This document shows positions 16,283-26,136 of a stretch of 37,030 nt of DNA, piece by piece. How positions within the stretch are numbered: the stretch's first letter is position 1; every line of letters starts with the position of its first letter. Source of the stretch: Gammaproteobacteria bacterium (GTDB taxonomy: Bacteria; Pseudomonadota; Gammaproteobacteria; Pseudomonadales; Pseudomonadaceae); the NCBI GenBank assembly GCA_903970465.1, contig CAJCIO010000083.1:1-37030 (forward strand), written 5' to 3'. A program made the position numbers and the translations under genes. The notes under the pieces were generated by a model. The model made no database searches and was not told the origin of the DNA. It was given only the letters and a program-made list of their open reading frames with translations.

Positions 16283-16999
16283 TTAACCGCGCTCGGGCTC
16301 GAAGCGCACCACAAAGCCCTTGAGGCTCTGCTGGCGATTGAGCGTATCGCGCAGGCGCTCGGCCTCCGCGCGATCGACCAGTGGCCCGACATACACACGG
16401 TTCTTGCCATCAGCCGAACGCACATAGGCGTTATACCCTTGGGTACGCAGCGTCTTCTGCAGATTGTCGGCGCCGTCACGGGAAGACAGGCTGGCGAGTT
16501 GGACCGACCAGCTGACCGGCAAGCCGTTGGGGTCGATCTTGGTGGGCGCGGAAGGAGCAGCAGCCACTGGTTTCGAGGCCGTGGCCACTGCCGGTGGCGG
16601 CGTAGTGGCAGGCTTGCTTGGCGCTGCACCGCCGATGGGCATGCTTGGTTTGCTGGCTGTCGCTGGCGCGACGGCGGTCGGCTTCGGCACATTGGCTGGC
16701 GCGTTGACAGGGGCACTCACGCTGGCAGCGGGCGGCAGCGGCGCGCTGGTCTGCTCTTCGGCCATGTCGGCGCCTTCAGGAACCGGCTCCTGAGCGACGG
16801 GTTGCTGCTGTGGTACCTGCACCGGTTGCACCTGGACCTGCGGCTGCACCGGAGCTTGTGGCGCGGTCGGCGCATCGACACGTACTTCGCGCATTTCATC
16901 CTGACGCGAAAAAAGCATCGGCAAGAAGATCACCGCAAGCGCGATCAGCACCAGCGCACCCACCATCCGTTGCTTGAACGGGTTATCCAGCAGAGCCAT
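16283..16999 (-). CDS. dedD: SPOR-domain protein, DedD-like
   Basis: A 238-residue protein with one N-terminal transmembrane helix (MVGALVLIALAVIFLPMLF, about 12-30). A long Pro/Ala/Gln linker (about 40-160) follows, then a C-terminal SPOR domain (VSWSVQLASLSSRDGADNL onward). SPOR domains bind denuded septal peptidoglycan, so a cell-division role at the septum is expected by family knowledge. The ATG at 16999 has GGAGG nine bases upstream; a GTG at 17005 is an alternative. It overlaps the folC stop, forming the accD-folC-dedD operon. The name is by position and domain; sequence identity to E. coli DedD is not assessed. Confidence 0.88.
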   Translation of the reverse strand: MALLDNPFKQRMVGALVLIALAVIFLPMLFSRQDEMREVRVDAPTAPQAPVQPQVQVQPVQVPQQQPVAQEPVPEGADMAEEQTSAPLPPAASVSAPVNAPANVPKPTAVAPATASKPSMPIGGAAPSKPATTPPPAVATASKPVAAAPSAPTKIDPNGLPVSWSVQLASLSSRDGADNLQKTLRTQGYNAYVRSADGKNRVYVGPLVDRAEAERLRDTLNRQQSLKGFVVRFEPERG

Positions 17000-18286
17000 G
17001 CTCACCTACCTCCAGGGCGTTGTGCTCGAGCCATTGCAAGGCCTCGCCAACACAGAAAAATGATCCGAACAGGAGGATTTCGTCCTCGCCAGTCGCACGC
17101 TCGCACTGAGCCTGCAACGCGTGAGCGACACTGCCATAGGACGCTGCCGAGGCGCCAAGGTTCTGCAATGCTTCCTGCAATTGCGCAGCGGTACGGCTGC
17201 GGGGAGTCGGCAAGGGCGTGACCGCCCAGTCCTGTACCACGCCGACCAACGGCGCAAGCACGCCGTCGAGATCCTTGTCGGTCAGCAAGCCGAACACCGC
17301 CAGGCGCTGACCGGCAGGCGCACGGGCAGCCAAGCGACGGGCCAGATACTCGGCAGCATGCGGGTTGTGACCGACATCGAGCAGCACGTTGATACGCTTG
17401 CCCTGCCACTGATAGGCCCGGCGATCCAGGCGCCCGGTCACCCGGGTACTCAGCAACGCGGCGGTGATCTGGGTGGCATCCCATGGCAAGCCGGTGAGGC
17501 TATAGGCCTGCAACGCCAATGCGGCGTTTTCCATGGGCAGGTCGAGCAGCGGCAGGTCGAGCAATTCGATGCGCTCGCCCTCCCCGCTCAGCCCCGACCA
17601 GGCCCAGCTATCGCTGCCGATACGCACATCGTACTGAAGACCGCGGATAAACGCCGGGGAGCTCAACTCTGCGATCTTGTCGAGCAAGGGTTGCGGCGGG
17701 TCGACATCGCCGCACAGCGCTGGACGGCCCTGACGCAGGATGCCGGCCTTCTCGAACGCCACCGACTCGCGGCTATCGCCCAGCCAGTCGCTATGGTCGA
17801 TACCGATACTGGTGATCAGGGACAGGTCGGCGTCGATCAGATTGACCGCATCCAGCCGTCCACCCAGGCCCACTTCCAGCACCACGGCATCCAGCGACGC
17901 ACGGGCGAACAGCCAGAAAGCGGCCAGGGTGCCCATTTCGAAGTAGGTCAGGGAGATGTCACCGCGGGCCGCTTCGATGGCGGCAAAGGCCTCGCACAAC
18001 GCCTGGTCGGTGGCTTCGACGCCATCGACCTGCACCCGTTCGTTGTAACGAATCAAATGCGGCGAGGTATAGACGCCGACCCGCAACCCTTGGGCCCGCA
18101 ACAACGAAGCGAGGAACGCACAGGTCGAGCCCTTGCCGTTGGTACCGGTGACGGTGATCACCCGCGGTGCCAAGGCGCCGAGCTGCAAACGTTCGAGCAC
18201 TTGCTGCGAACGTTCCAGGCCCATGTCGATGGCCGAGGGGTGCAACTGCTCGAGATAGGCGAGCCATTCGCCCAGGCCGCGCTGGA

Positions 18287-18290
<4 letters not shown>
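16983..18290 (-). CDS. folC: Bifunctional folylpolyglutamate / dihydrofolate synthase
   Basis: A 435-residue Mur-ligase family enzyme that adds glutamate to dihydropteroate and to folates. The ATP-binding P-loop [10 protein letters not shown] is at 47-56; [13 protein letters not shown] and the LGGRLDAVN segment are characteristic of FolC. The C-terminal [12 protein letters not shown] marks the ligase C-domain. It overlaps accD by 4 bases (ATGA) and dedD by 17 bases. Length is normal. Confidence 0.96.
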
Positions 18291-19207
<917 letters not shown>

Positions 19208-19229
19208 GCTTGCTTTTCTCCAGTACCGG

Positions 19230-19259
19230 GGGACCGAACGTCTGGCGTTTCGAGGTCCC
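19230..19259 (-). promoter_or_regulatory. Hairpin in the accD leader
   Basis: On the minus strand GGGACC (19259-19254) pairs with GGTCCC (19235-19230), with further pairing GAA/TTC after a small bulge. It sits 23 bases before the accD start, just upstream of the ribosome-binding site. No T-tract follows, so it is not a terminator; function is unknown. Confidence 0.3.
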
Positions 19260-19365
19260 GCGTATGCCCTTGAGCGTATTCATGTGTGTTGCGAATTCAG
19301 TGCAGCGCGAATTCCGCCGCGAAACAGGTGGACGGCGGCTACTGGCCAGCCGTCACACTCTTTTC

Positions 19366-19430
19366 CCTGTGGGGCGGGCTCTGCCTGCGAAGCTTGTGAA
19401 GCCTTCGCGGGCAGAACCCGCCCCCACAGG
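19366..19430. repeat. REP palindrome pair (accD-trpF gap)
   Basis: CCTGTGGGGCGGGCTCTGCC with TGCGAAG faces CTTCGCGGGCAGAACCCGCC with CCCACAGG, a near-perfect inverted pair. It ends just after the trpF stop (minus strand) and may act as an mRNA-stabilising or terminating structure. The rest of the 19208-19431 gap is the accD leader. Confidence 0.85.
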
Positions 19431-19431
19431 T

Positions 19432-20055
19432 TTACTTGGCGCCTTTTACTGCTGCCATGAAGGCCAGGATCTTGTCGTGATCCTTGATGCCCTTCGCGGC
19501 CTCTACCCCACCACTGACGTCTACTGCGTAGGGCCGCACTTGCGCGATGGCTTCACTGACGTTCCGCGCCGACAGCCCACCCGCGAGGATGATCGGCTTG
19601 CTCAGGTGCTCGGGGACCAGCGACCAGTCGAACGCCTCACCCGTACCGCCGGGCACGCCAGCCACGAAGGTGTCCAGCAGAATGCCCCGCGCGCCGTGGT
19701 ATAGCTTGCAGGCGGCTTCCAGATCGTCACCCGGGCGCACCCGCAGCGCCTTGATCCAGGGGCGATGATAGCCCTCACAGTCGGCTGGGGTTTCATCGCC
19801 ATGGAACTGCAGCAGATCAAGCGGCACCACTTCGAGGATTTCGTTGAGCTCGCAGCGGCTGGCATTGACGAACAGGCCCACCGTGGTCACGAATGGCGGC
19901 AGCGCGGCGACGATCTCGCGCGCCTGCACCGCCGTGACAGCCCGCGGGCTCTTGGCATAAAACACCAGCCCAATGGCGTCGGCGCCGGCCTCGGCTGCAG
20001 CCAGCGCGTCCTCTATGCGGGTAATACCGCAGATTTTGCTGCGAACGGCGGACAT
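19432..20055 (-). CDS. trpF: Phosphoribosylanthranilate isomerase
   Basis: A 207-residue TIM-barrel enzyme of tryptophan synthesis that isomerises phosphoribosylanthranilate by an Amadori rearrangement. The general base is Cys9 in SKICGITR and the general acid is the Asp in AVDVSGGVE near the C-terminus; both are present. LLQFHGDE and [10 protein letters not shown] are further family segments. I prefer the ATG at 20055, which puts the catalytic Cys at the usual position; an ATG at 20100 would add 15 unlike residues. It follows truA by 60 bases, the conserved Pseudomonas order. Confidence 0.96.
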   Translation of the reverse strand: MSAVRSKICGITRIEDALAAAEAGADAIGLVFYAKSPRAVTAVQAREIVAALPPFVTTVGLFVNASRCELNEILEVVPLDLLQFHGDETPADCEGYHRPWIKALRVRPGDDLEAACKLYHGARGILLDTFVAGVPGGTGEAFDWSLVPEHLSKPIILAGGLSARNVSEAIAQVRPYAVDVSGGVEAAKGIKDHDKILAFMAAVKGAK

Positions 20056-20115
20056 ATCCAAACAACCTCGTCGCACGGGTAAAGTCCCGGATGGTAGCAA
20101 ATGCCGAGGGCAGCG

Positions 20116-20970
20116 TCAGCCCGGGAGTGTTTCGAAGCCCGTCAGGAAGTGCGGGCCGATGTAGCGCTCCGGCAGCGGGAAGCAGTCGTGGTATTCCACT
20201 TGCACCAGATACAGGCCAAAAGGATGTGCCGTGACCCCACCGGTACGGCGGATGCGGCTTTCCAGCACCTCTCGCGCCCAGTCTACCGGGCGCTCGCCGG
20301 CACCGATGGTCATCAGCACCCCGGCGATGTTGCGCACCATGTGGTGCAGGAAGGCGTTGGCGCGGATATCGATGACGATCATCTTGCCGTGCTGGGTGAC
20401 TCGCAGATGGTGGACCTTCTTGACCGGCGACTTGGCCTGGCACTGACCCGCGCGAAAGGCGCTGAAGTCATGGGTGCCGACCAGCGCCTGGGCGGCTTCG
20501 GCCATGCGTGTCACGTCCAGAGGGCGGTGGTTCCAGGTGATCTCTTCATTCAGATGCGCGGGGCGGATCTGATCGTTGTAGATCACGTAGCGATAACGCC
20601 GGGCGATGGCCTTGAATCGCGCATGGAAATCCGCTGGCATGACCCGCGCCCAGCTGACGCTGACGTCGTGGGGCAAATTGATGTTGGCGCCCATGACCCA
20701 GGCCTTGAGGCTGCGCTCGGCCTGAGTGTCGAAATGCACCACCTGGCCACAGGCATGCACCCCGGCGTCGGTGCGCCCGGCACACATCAAGGACACCGGT
20801 GAGTCGGCGACCTTGGACAGGGCCTTCTCGAGGGTTTCCTGCACGGTCTTGACGCCCGAGGCCTGGCGTTGCCAGCCGCTGTAGCGCGAGCCTTTGTACT
20901 CCACGCCCAGCGCGATTCTGAAAAAGCCGTCAGCCGCCCGTTCGGCGGCTGAGTTGTCGATGAATTCCAC
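20116..20970 (-). CDS. truA: tRNA pseudouridine(38-40) synthase
   Basis: A 284-residue enzyme that makes pseudouridine at positions 38-40 of the anticodon stem-loop. The catalytic aspartate is Asp68 in AGRTDAGVHA. FHARFKAIARRYRY and FLHHMVRNIAG are conserved TruA segments. I choose GTG at 20970 because the family homology begins about there. The ATG at 21030 would add 20 unlike residues and lies inside a hairpin stem. Upstream is fimV, downstream trpF. Confidence 0.9.
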   Translation of the reverse strand: MEFIDNSAAERAADGFFRIALGVEYKGSRYSGWQRQASGVKTVQETLEKALSKVADSPVSLMCAGRTDAGVHACGQVVHFDTQAERSLKAWVMGANINLPHDVSVSWARVMPADFHARFKAIARRYRYVIYNDQIRPAHLNEEITWNHRPLDVTRMAEAAQALVGTHDFSAFRAGQCQAKSPVKKVHHLRVTQHGKMIVIDIRANAFLHHMVRNIAGVLMTIGAGERPVDWAREVLESRIRRTGGVTAHPFGLYLVQVEYHDCFPLPERYIGPHFLTGFETLPG

Positions 20971-21029
20971 GGGGTTACAGCCTGTCGATTGCTTGATGGC
21001 GGGGATTATACGGGTATCGAGGCGGCGCA

Positions 21030-21058
21030 TGTAGCGAGGGGTTTGCCCCCTCGCTACA
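21030..21058. repeat. Palindrome between fimV and truA
   Basis: TGTAGCGAGGGG and CCCCTCGCTACA form a perfect 12-bp stem around a 5-base loop. It begins 12 bases past the fimV stop (minus strand). It is probably a REP-like element or a weak terminator; no T-tract follows. Confidence 0.6.
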
Positions 21059-21069
21059 GCGTTCCGGGT

Positions 21070-23730
21070 TCACGCCAGGCTGGAGAGCATCTTGCGCGCT
21101 TCAGTGCGCTGCGCTTCGCTGCCTTCCTTGACCACTTCATCGAGGATGTCACGGGCGCCGTCGGCGTCCTGCATCTCGATATAGGCGCGGGCCAGATCGA
21201 GTTTGGTGGTGACCTCATCAGTACCCGCCAGGAAGTCGAACTCGTCGTCCAGATCATCGGCGCCGGTACTGAGCGCCGGCTTGGCCATGGTCTGCGACAG
21301 GCGATCGAGTTCGGCGTTGACGTCATCCAGGTCGGAGGCGAATTTCTTCGATTCGACATCGTCATCGTCGGGCAACGACAGGTCGAAGTCGGAGGACAGG
21401 TCGACCTCCTCCTTGACCGGCGACACCACCGGCCTGGCCGGCTCGTCCAGCGTGCTCAACGGCTCGACAGTGTCCAGGTCGTCCAACGCAGACGGCGCCG
21501 GATCGTCGGCTCCGAGGTCGAGATCGAAATCCGCCAGCTCGTCACCCACCGCCTGTTGCTCTGCGGTGCTACGGGCCAGCAAGGCATCGAAATCGCTCTC
21601 GGCCTCGGCGCCGTCCAACTCGTCATCGTCCGTCGCGGTGAGCGGGTCTACGCCATCCAGGCTGAGGTCGAAGTCGGTGTCGAACACATCACCGATCGGC
21701 TCGGGTGCATCGGCGGGCACGTCTTCACTGAGCAGATCCTTGACGTACTGCGCGTCGAGTTCGGCTGCCACCGCAGCGGCACTCAGGCCCAGGGCCGCAG
21801 CCCCCAGCATGGCCGGGTAGCGCTCTTTGAGGGCCTCGGCCTCGGCATGATTACGGCCGTTGGCGACCAACTGGCGCTCCTCGCCGACGAAGGCATCGCG
21901 ATCACCTTGCTGGGCGTAGACTTCCATCAGCTTGAGGCGCAAATCACTGCGTTCCGGCTCACGGGTCACCGCCGCTTCGAGGATATCGGCGGCGTGGTTC
22001 AAGCGGCCGTGATCAATGGCCCGCTCGGCTTCCAGCAGCACATCGTCAGCGGCCGGGGCGACCACCAGCGAGGCGACCGAGGGCGGCGTGTCGAGGGCCA
22101 GAGGCGGAGCCGGACGGTAAACCGCGTTGGTGGATTGCTCATGGTGCTCGGAAGCCTGAGCGGCTGCGGCCGCAGCGGCCATGGCTGCTGGGGTCAAACG
22201 TACATTCGGCGGGGTTTCGAGGCCGTCGAAGGTGCCCGGAGGCATGTCGAAATCTTCTTCGCGATACAGCGGCTCATCGGTCAGCGCTGCCGCCATGCGC
22301 TTGTGCTTTTCCGCTTCGGCCAACGCATTGCGTCGACGTGCCAGCAGCAGTGCACCGAGTAGCAACAGCAGCACCACGCCCCCGGCGATCAGGCCGTAGA
22401 GGATGGGGTTGCTGCGCATCTTGTCGAGCAAGCCGGGCTGGGCCTCTGCAGGCACGACGACGGGTGTTTCGGTAGCGGGCGTTGGCGTGGCTGGCGCAGC
22501 GCTGGGCACAGCAGGCGTGCCGGGCGTCAGAGTGGCATCGATCGGCGGTGTTGGCGCAGCACCTGGCGCGGTGCCAGGGGCCACGGCACTCTCGCCGCCA
22601 GGCGGTGTGGCCGAGGTGGCAGGCGCAGCGCTGCCGGGCGTCGCCGCGCCCGCAGCCGCTGCACCGGCTGCAGCACCCGCCGCGTTGCCGGCATTGACGT
22701 CGATGCCAGCGGCCTGCAAACGAGCGAGTTGGTCATTCTTGAGCTGAATCAGTTTTTGCAGCTTGTCGATCTGGCCTTGCAGATCGCCGTTACGGCTTTT
22801 CAGCTCGTCGTTGTTACGGCGCGTGGCGTCGAGATCTTCCTGGGTGGTTGCCAGCTTGTCGTTGAGCACTCGCGCATCGCCTGCGGCGCCCTTGCCATTG
22901 GAACGGGCGCCCGAGACCAGGCTGAGTTTATCTTGCTGCGCGTTGGCATCTGGCGCGGCATTGCCCGAACCACGGCGAGTGGCGTCGAGCTGCTGCGCCC
23001 GAGGGCCAAGGCGCCGGCCATCACGCCACGCGGCGTTCTGCCTGGCGACTTCAGCGATAGCATCGTTTTGCGGCAATGCGGTGGCTTGCTGGCCGTCGGG
23101 CAGGCGCAATACCTGCCCAGACTTGAGACGGTTGATGTTGGCGTCGATAAAAGCATCCGGGTTTAGCGCCTGGATCGCCAGCATGGTCTGCTGCACCGTT
23201 GCGCCATTGCGATAGCGCGCCGCGATTTCCCACAGGGTATCGCGCGATGTAGTGGTGTATTTGCTGGTGGTGTTGGCTCCCGTGACCGCAGGGCGTGGCG
23301 CGTTTTGCGCGGCGGCGGCTTGCGGCGAGAAGTGCGCAGGGTCGACCAGCACGCTGTAGTCACGCATCAGCCGGCCGGCCGGATAGACCACTTGCACGAG
23401 GAATTTGACCATCGGCGCCGACAGCGGCTGGCTGGACGTCACGCGAATGACGCTGCGGCCAGTGGCATTGATGACGGGCGTAAACACCAGATCATTGAGA
23501 TACCCGTCACGGCTCACCCCGGCCTTGGCGAAGGCGTCAGGCGGCGCCAGCGTCGGCACCACCTCGGCGGCGGTGAGGTCGCGCACGTCGCGCAACTCGA
23601 TCTCGGCCAGCAGCGGTTGATTGGCCGTTGACTTCAGGGTCAGTTCGCCCAGCACCAGCGCCTGCGCCATACCGGATGACAGCGCCGAAGCGGCGGCTAT
23701 TGCTAACACCAGTTTGCGAACGTGAACCAT
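21070..23730 (-). CDS. fimV: FimV, polar hub and type IV pilus assembly protein
   Basis: An 886-residue inner-membrane protein needed for type IV pilus assembly, twitching and polar organisation, linked to cAMP signalling in P. aeruginosa. Visible parts are a signal peptide ending ...GMAQA (1-24), then the FimV N-terminal domain, and a LysM peptidoglycan-binding domain (about 158-211, DTLWEIAARYRNG). A coiled coil (about 285-340) and an Ala/Pro-rich linker follow. A transmembrane helix (about 443-464) precedes a highly acidic cytoplasmic region with a TPR-like patch and the conserved FimV C-terminal motif (LDLARAYIEMQDADGARDIL). The ATG at 23730 has AAGGA upstream and gives a clean signal peptide; the ATG at 23781 does not. 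Confidence 0.95.
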   Translation of the reverse strand: MVHVRKLVLAIAAASALSSGMAQALVLGELTLKSTANQPLLAEIELRDVRDLTAAEVVPTLAPPDAFAKAGVSRDGYLNDLVFTPVINATGRSVIRVTSSQPLSAPMVKFLVQVVYPAGRLMRDYSVLVDPAHFSPQAAAAQNAPRPAVTGANTTSKYTTTSRDTLWEIAARYRNGATVQQTMLAIQALNPDAFIDANINRLKSGQVLRLPDGQQATALPQNDAIAEVARQNAAWRDGRRLGPRAQQLDATRRGSGNAAPDANAQQDKLSLVSGARSNGKGAAGDARVLNDKLATTQEDLDATRRNNDELKSRNGDLQGQIDKLQKLIQLKNDQLARLQAAGIDVNAGNAAGAAAGAAAAGAATPGSAAPATSATPPGGESAVAPGTAPGAAPTPPIDATLTPGTPAVPSAAPATPTPATETPVVVPAEAQPGLLDKMRSNPILYGLIAGGVVLLLLLGALLLARRRNALAEAEKHKRMAAALTDEPLYREEDFDMPPGTFDGLETPPNVRLTPAAMAAAAAAAQASEHHEQSTNAVYRPAPPLALDTPPSVASLVVAPAADDVLLEAERAIDHGRLNHAADILEAAVTREPERSDLRLKLMEVYAQQGDRDAFVGEERQLVANGRNHAEAEALKERYPAMLGAAALGLSAAAVAAELDAQYVKDLLSEDVPADAPEPIGDVFDTDFDLSLDGVDPLTATDDDELDGAEAESDFDALLARSTAEQQAVGDELADFDLDLGADDPAPSALDDLDTVEPLSTLDEPARPVVSPVKEEVDLSSDFDLSLPDDDDVESKKFASDLDDVNAELDRLSQTMAKPALSTGADDLDDEFDFLAGTDEVTTKLDLARAYIEMQDADGARDILDEVVKEGSEAQRTEARKMLSSLA

Positions 23731-23766
23731 GGTCTCAATCCTTGTCTGAACATTCCTCGGCAAGCG

Positions 23767-23798
23767 AGATACTTTATACAAAGTGTTGCCAAGTATCT
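23767..23798 (-). promoter_or_regulatory. Inverted repeat upstream of fimV
   Basis: AGATACTT (23767-23774) and AAGTATCT (23791-23798) are perfect 8-base arms spaced by 16 bases, within the 69-base gap between usg and fimV. Read on the minus strand the spacer contains TTGGCA and TATAAA words at poor spacing. It could be an operator or a weak terminator of usg; not decided. Confidence 0.35.
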
Positions 23799-23799
23799 T

Positions 23800-24801
23800 T
23801 TACAGAAGGTCTTTTATCAACAATTCAGCCAACTGCACAGCGTTGAGTGCACCGCCCTTGCGGACGTTGTCGACGGTGGCCCACAGATTCAATTCATTCG
23901 GGTCATCGACACCACTGCGCAAACGACCGACATAGACCACATCCTGGCCCACGGCATCACCCACCGGCGTCGGGTAATCATCGTTTTCGACCCGCTCGAT
24001 ACTGGCCGCCGAATCCAGCGCAGCGGTCACCTTGGCCAGATCGACCGGGCCGCCAGTGCGCAACGACACGGTAAAGCTGTCACCAAAGAACACCGGCACC
24101 TGGATGCAACTGACTGAAACCTTCAGTAAAGGCATATCCAGCAATTCGCGCAATTCGCTGACCACACGCCGTTCAAGATTCAGATGACCTTGCGCGTCCG
24201 GCTTGCCGACCTGGGGCAGCACGTTGAAGGCAACCTGGCGGTCAAAAAAGTGCGGTTCGAGCGGGCGAACATTGAGCAGTTCGGCGGTTTGCCGGGCCAG
24301 TTCGCTGACGGCTTCACGGCCAAGGGCAGAGACAGCCAGGCAAGCGGTGACGGTGACCTGCTGCAATTGCAGCTGCTCGCGCAGCGGGGCCAACAGTACG
24401 GCCAGCGCGACGGCGGTGGAGCCAGGGCTGGCGACATGCACCGGCGTGGGCAAATCGGCCAAACGCTGGCTATTTGCCTCTGGCACCAGATTCGGTACAC
24501 CGGCGTCGGCAGCCAGATCGATGATCGTGCAACCCGCCACGCGGGCGCGCTCGCTGTAGCTGCGGCTGACCGCAGGGCCCGCAGCGAAGAACACCAGGCG
24601 CACCTGGGCGAAGTTGAAGTCATCGACCTCGCGGACCCGCACGTTCTTGCCGCGGAACGCCACCGAAGCGCCGGCCGACTCGCTGCTGGCCAACAAATGC
24701 AGAGCGCCTACCGGGAAATCCCGCTCTTCGAGGACCTGCACCAGGGTTTCGCCCAACGTACCGGTGGCGCCGACGATGGCGATATCGAAAGTCTGGGTCA
24801 T
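23800..24801 (-). CDS. usg: Asd-like pseudoenzyme (USG-1 homologue)
   Basis: A 333-residue paralogue of aspartate-semialdehyde dehydrogenase. The NADP-binding start IAIVGATGTLGETL is kept and the overall Asd fold is evident. The catalytic Cys is replaced: the position that normally reads NPxC is SPGST. The active-site His region, normally RVPV with GH, reads IQVPVFFGDS. It is therefore unlikely to be a working dehydrogenase. This gene is conserved between asd and fimV in pseudomonads, so it is kept for another, unknown reason. GAGGATTAGCCC precedes the ATG. It is separated from asd by a terminator and a REP half. Confidence 0.9.
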   Translation of the reverse strand: MTQTFDIAIVGATGTLGETLVQVLEERDFPVGALHLLASSESAGASVAFRGKNVRVREVDDFNFAQVRLVFFAAGPAVSRSYSERARVAGCTIIDLAADAGVPNLVPEANSQRLADLPTPVHVASPGSTAVALAVLLAPLREQLQLQQVTVTACLAVSALGREAVSELARQTAELLNVRPLEPHFFDRQVAFNVLPQVGKPDAQGHLNLERRVVSELRELLDMPLLKVSVSCIQVPVFFGDSFTVSLRTGGPVDLAKVTAALDSAASIERVENDDYPTPVGDAVGQDVVYVGRLRSGVDDPNELNLWATVDNVRKGGALNAVQLAELLIKDLL

Positions 24802-24877
24802 GGGCTAATCCTCGAGCATTACAGGGGGGCGGCACTTTATCGGGAATGGAGGTGGATTGGAAATCCTGCGTCCACTT

Positions 24878-24902
24878 GCGGGCTGTGCCCGCGAAGGGGC
24901 CA
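24878..24902. repeat. Single REP half (usg-asd gap)
   Basis: GCGGGCTGTGCCCGCGAAGG matches the arm of the other REP units in the window without a facing partner. It lies between the usg start and the asd terminator. Confidence 0.55.
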
Positions 24903-24915
24903 TCAAGTTCCCCAC

Positions 24916-24947
24916 AAAAAAACCCGCGACTCCGGGGAGGCGCGGGC
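24916..24947 (-). terminator. Rho-independent terminator of asd
   Basis: On the minus strand CCCGCG (24946-24941) pairs with CGCGGG (24928-24923), with additional inner pairing, followed by seven T. It begins about 20 bases after the asd stop. An A-run/T-run pair flanks the hairpin, so it may also work weakly on the plus strand. Confidence 0.85.
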
Positions 24948-24966
24948 TTTTGTCATACCACAGCGA

Positions 24967-26079
24967 TCAACGCTCCAACAGAATCCGCAGCATGCGGCGC
25001 AGCGGTTCGGCGGCGCCCCACAGCAGCTGGTCACCGACGGTAAACGCGCCCAGGTACTGCGAGCCCATGTTCAGCTTGCGCAGACGCCCGACCGGAATGT
25101 TCAGCGTGCCGGTCACCTTGGTCGGCGACAGTTCCTGCATGCTGATTTCACGCTGGTTGGGCACCAGTTTCACCCAAGGATTGTGCTGGCTGATCATGCC
25201 TTCGATGTCGGCGATCGGCACATCCTTGTTGAGCTTGATGGTCAGCGCCTGGCTGTGGCACCGCATGGCGCCGATGCGCACGCAAATACCGTCGACCGGG
25301 ATCGGGCTCTTGAAGCGGCCGAGGATCTTGTTGGTCTCGGCCTGGGCCTTCCATTCTTCACGGCTCTGGCCGTTCGGCAGCTCTTTGTCGATCCACGGAA
25401 TCAGGCTGCCAGCGAGCGGCACGCCGAAGTTCTCGGTGGGGTAGGCATCGCTGCGCATGGCCTCGGCCACCTTGCGGTCGATGTCGAGAATGGCACTGGC
25501 CGGGTTGGCCAGTTCATCGGCGACGGCCGCGTGGGTAGCGCCCATCTGCTTGATCAGCTCGCGCATGTTCTGCGCACCGGCACCCGAAGCGGCCTGGTAG
25601 GTCATGGCGCTCATCCACTCCACCAGACCGGCCTCGAAGAGACCGCCCAGGCCCATCAGCATCAAGCTGACGGTGCAATTGCCGCCGATGAAGTTCCGGG
25701 TACCGGCGTCCAGCTGCTGGTCGATGACCCGGCGGTTGACCGGATCGAGGACAATGACCGCATCATCCTGCATGCGCAAACTGGAGGCGGCGTCGATCCA
25801 ATAGCCCTGCCAGCCGGCTTCACGCAGCTTGGGGAAGACTTCGCTGGTGTAGTCGCCGCCTTGGCAGGTGAGGATCACGTCCAGGGTTTTCAGTTCGTCA
25901 ATGCTGTAAGCGTCCTTGAGCGGAGCAATATCCTTGCCCACTGCAGGGCCTTGGCCGCCCACATTGGAAGTGGTGAAGAACACCGGCTCGATCAGGTCGA
26001 AATCACCCTCTTCGAGCATCCGCTGCATAAGCACGGAACCGACCATTCCGCGCCAACCGATCAGACCTACACGTTTCAT
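24967..26079 (-). CDS. asd: Aspartate-semialdehyde dehydrogenase
   Basis: A 370-residue NADPH enzyme that reduces aspartyl phosphate to aspartate semialdehyde for lysine, DAP, threonine and methionine. [13 protein letters not shown] is the cofactor loop. The catalytic Cys135 is in GGNCTVSLM and the active-site His is in MRCHSQALT. Length is that of the gammaproteobacterial type. The ATG at 26079 has AAGGTG upstream. It stands alone between the leuB and asd terminators. Confidence 0.97.
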   Translation of the reverse strand: MKRVGLIGWRGMVGSVLMQRMLEEGDFDLIEPVFFTTSNVGGQGPAVGKDIAPLKDAYSIDELKTLDVILTCQGGDYTSEVFPKLREAGWQGYWIDAASSLRMQDDAVIVLDPVNRRVIDQQLDAGTRNFIGGNCTVSLMLMGLGGLFEAGLVEWMSAMTYQAASGAGAQNMRELIKQMGATHAAVADELANPASAILDIDRKVAEAMRSDAYPTENFGVPLAGSLIPWIDKELPNGQSREEWKAQAETNKILGRFKSPIPVDGICVRIGAMRCHSQALTIKLNKDVPIADIEGMISQHNPWVKLVPNQREISMQELSPTKVTGTLNIPVGRLRKLNMGSQYLGAFTVGDQLLWGAAEPLRRMLRILLER

Positions 26080-26097
26080 CGCAACTACACCTTCAAC

Positions 26098-26131
26098 AAA
26101 AAGTGGGCCGCTGCCTGTTGCAGCGGGCCCA
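26098..26131 (-). terminator. Rho-independent terminator of leuB
   Basis: On the minus strand TGGGCCCGCTGC (26131-26120) pairs with GCAGCGGCCCA (26114-26104) with one bulged C, followed by CTTTTTG. It starts a few bases after the leuB stop. Confidence 0.85.
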
Positions 26132-26136
26132 AGAGA

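Noticed and set aside
20989..22362. 457-residue plus-strand ORF
   Set aside because: It is antisense to fimV; no motif and no ribosome-binding site of note.
23767..23798. Sigma-54 promoter for fimV
   Set aside because: TTGGCA with TTGT 5 bases later resembles the -24/-12 pattern, but the essential GC of the -12 element is missing.
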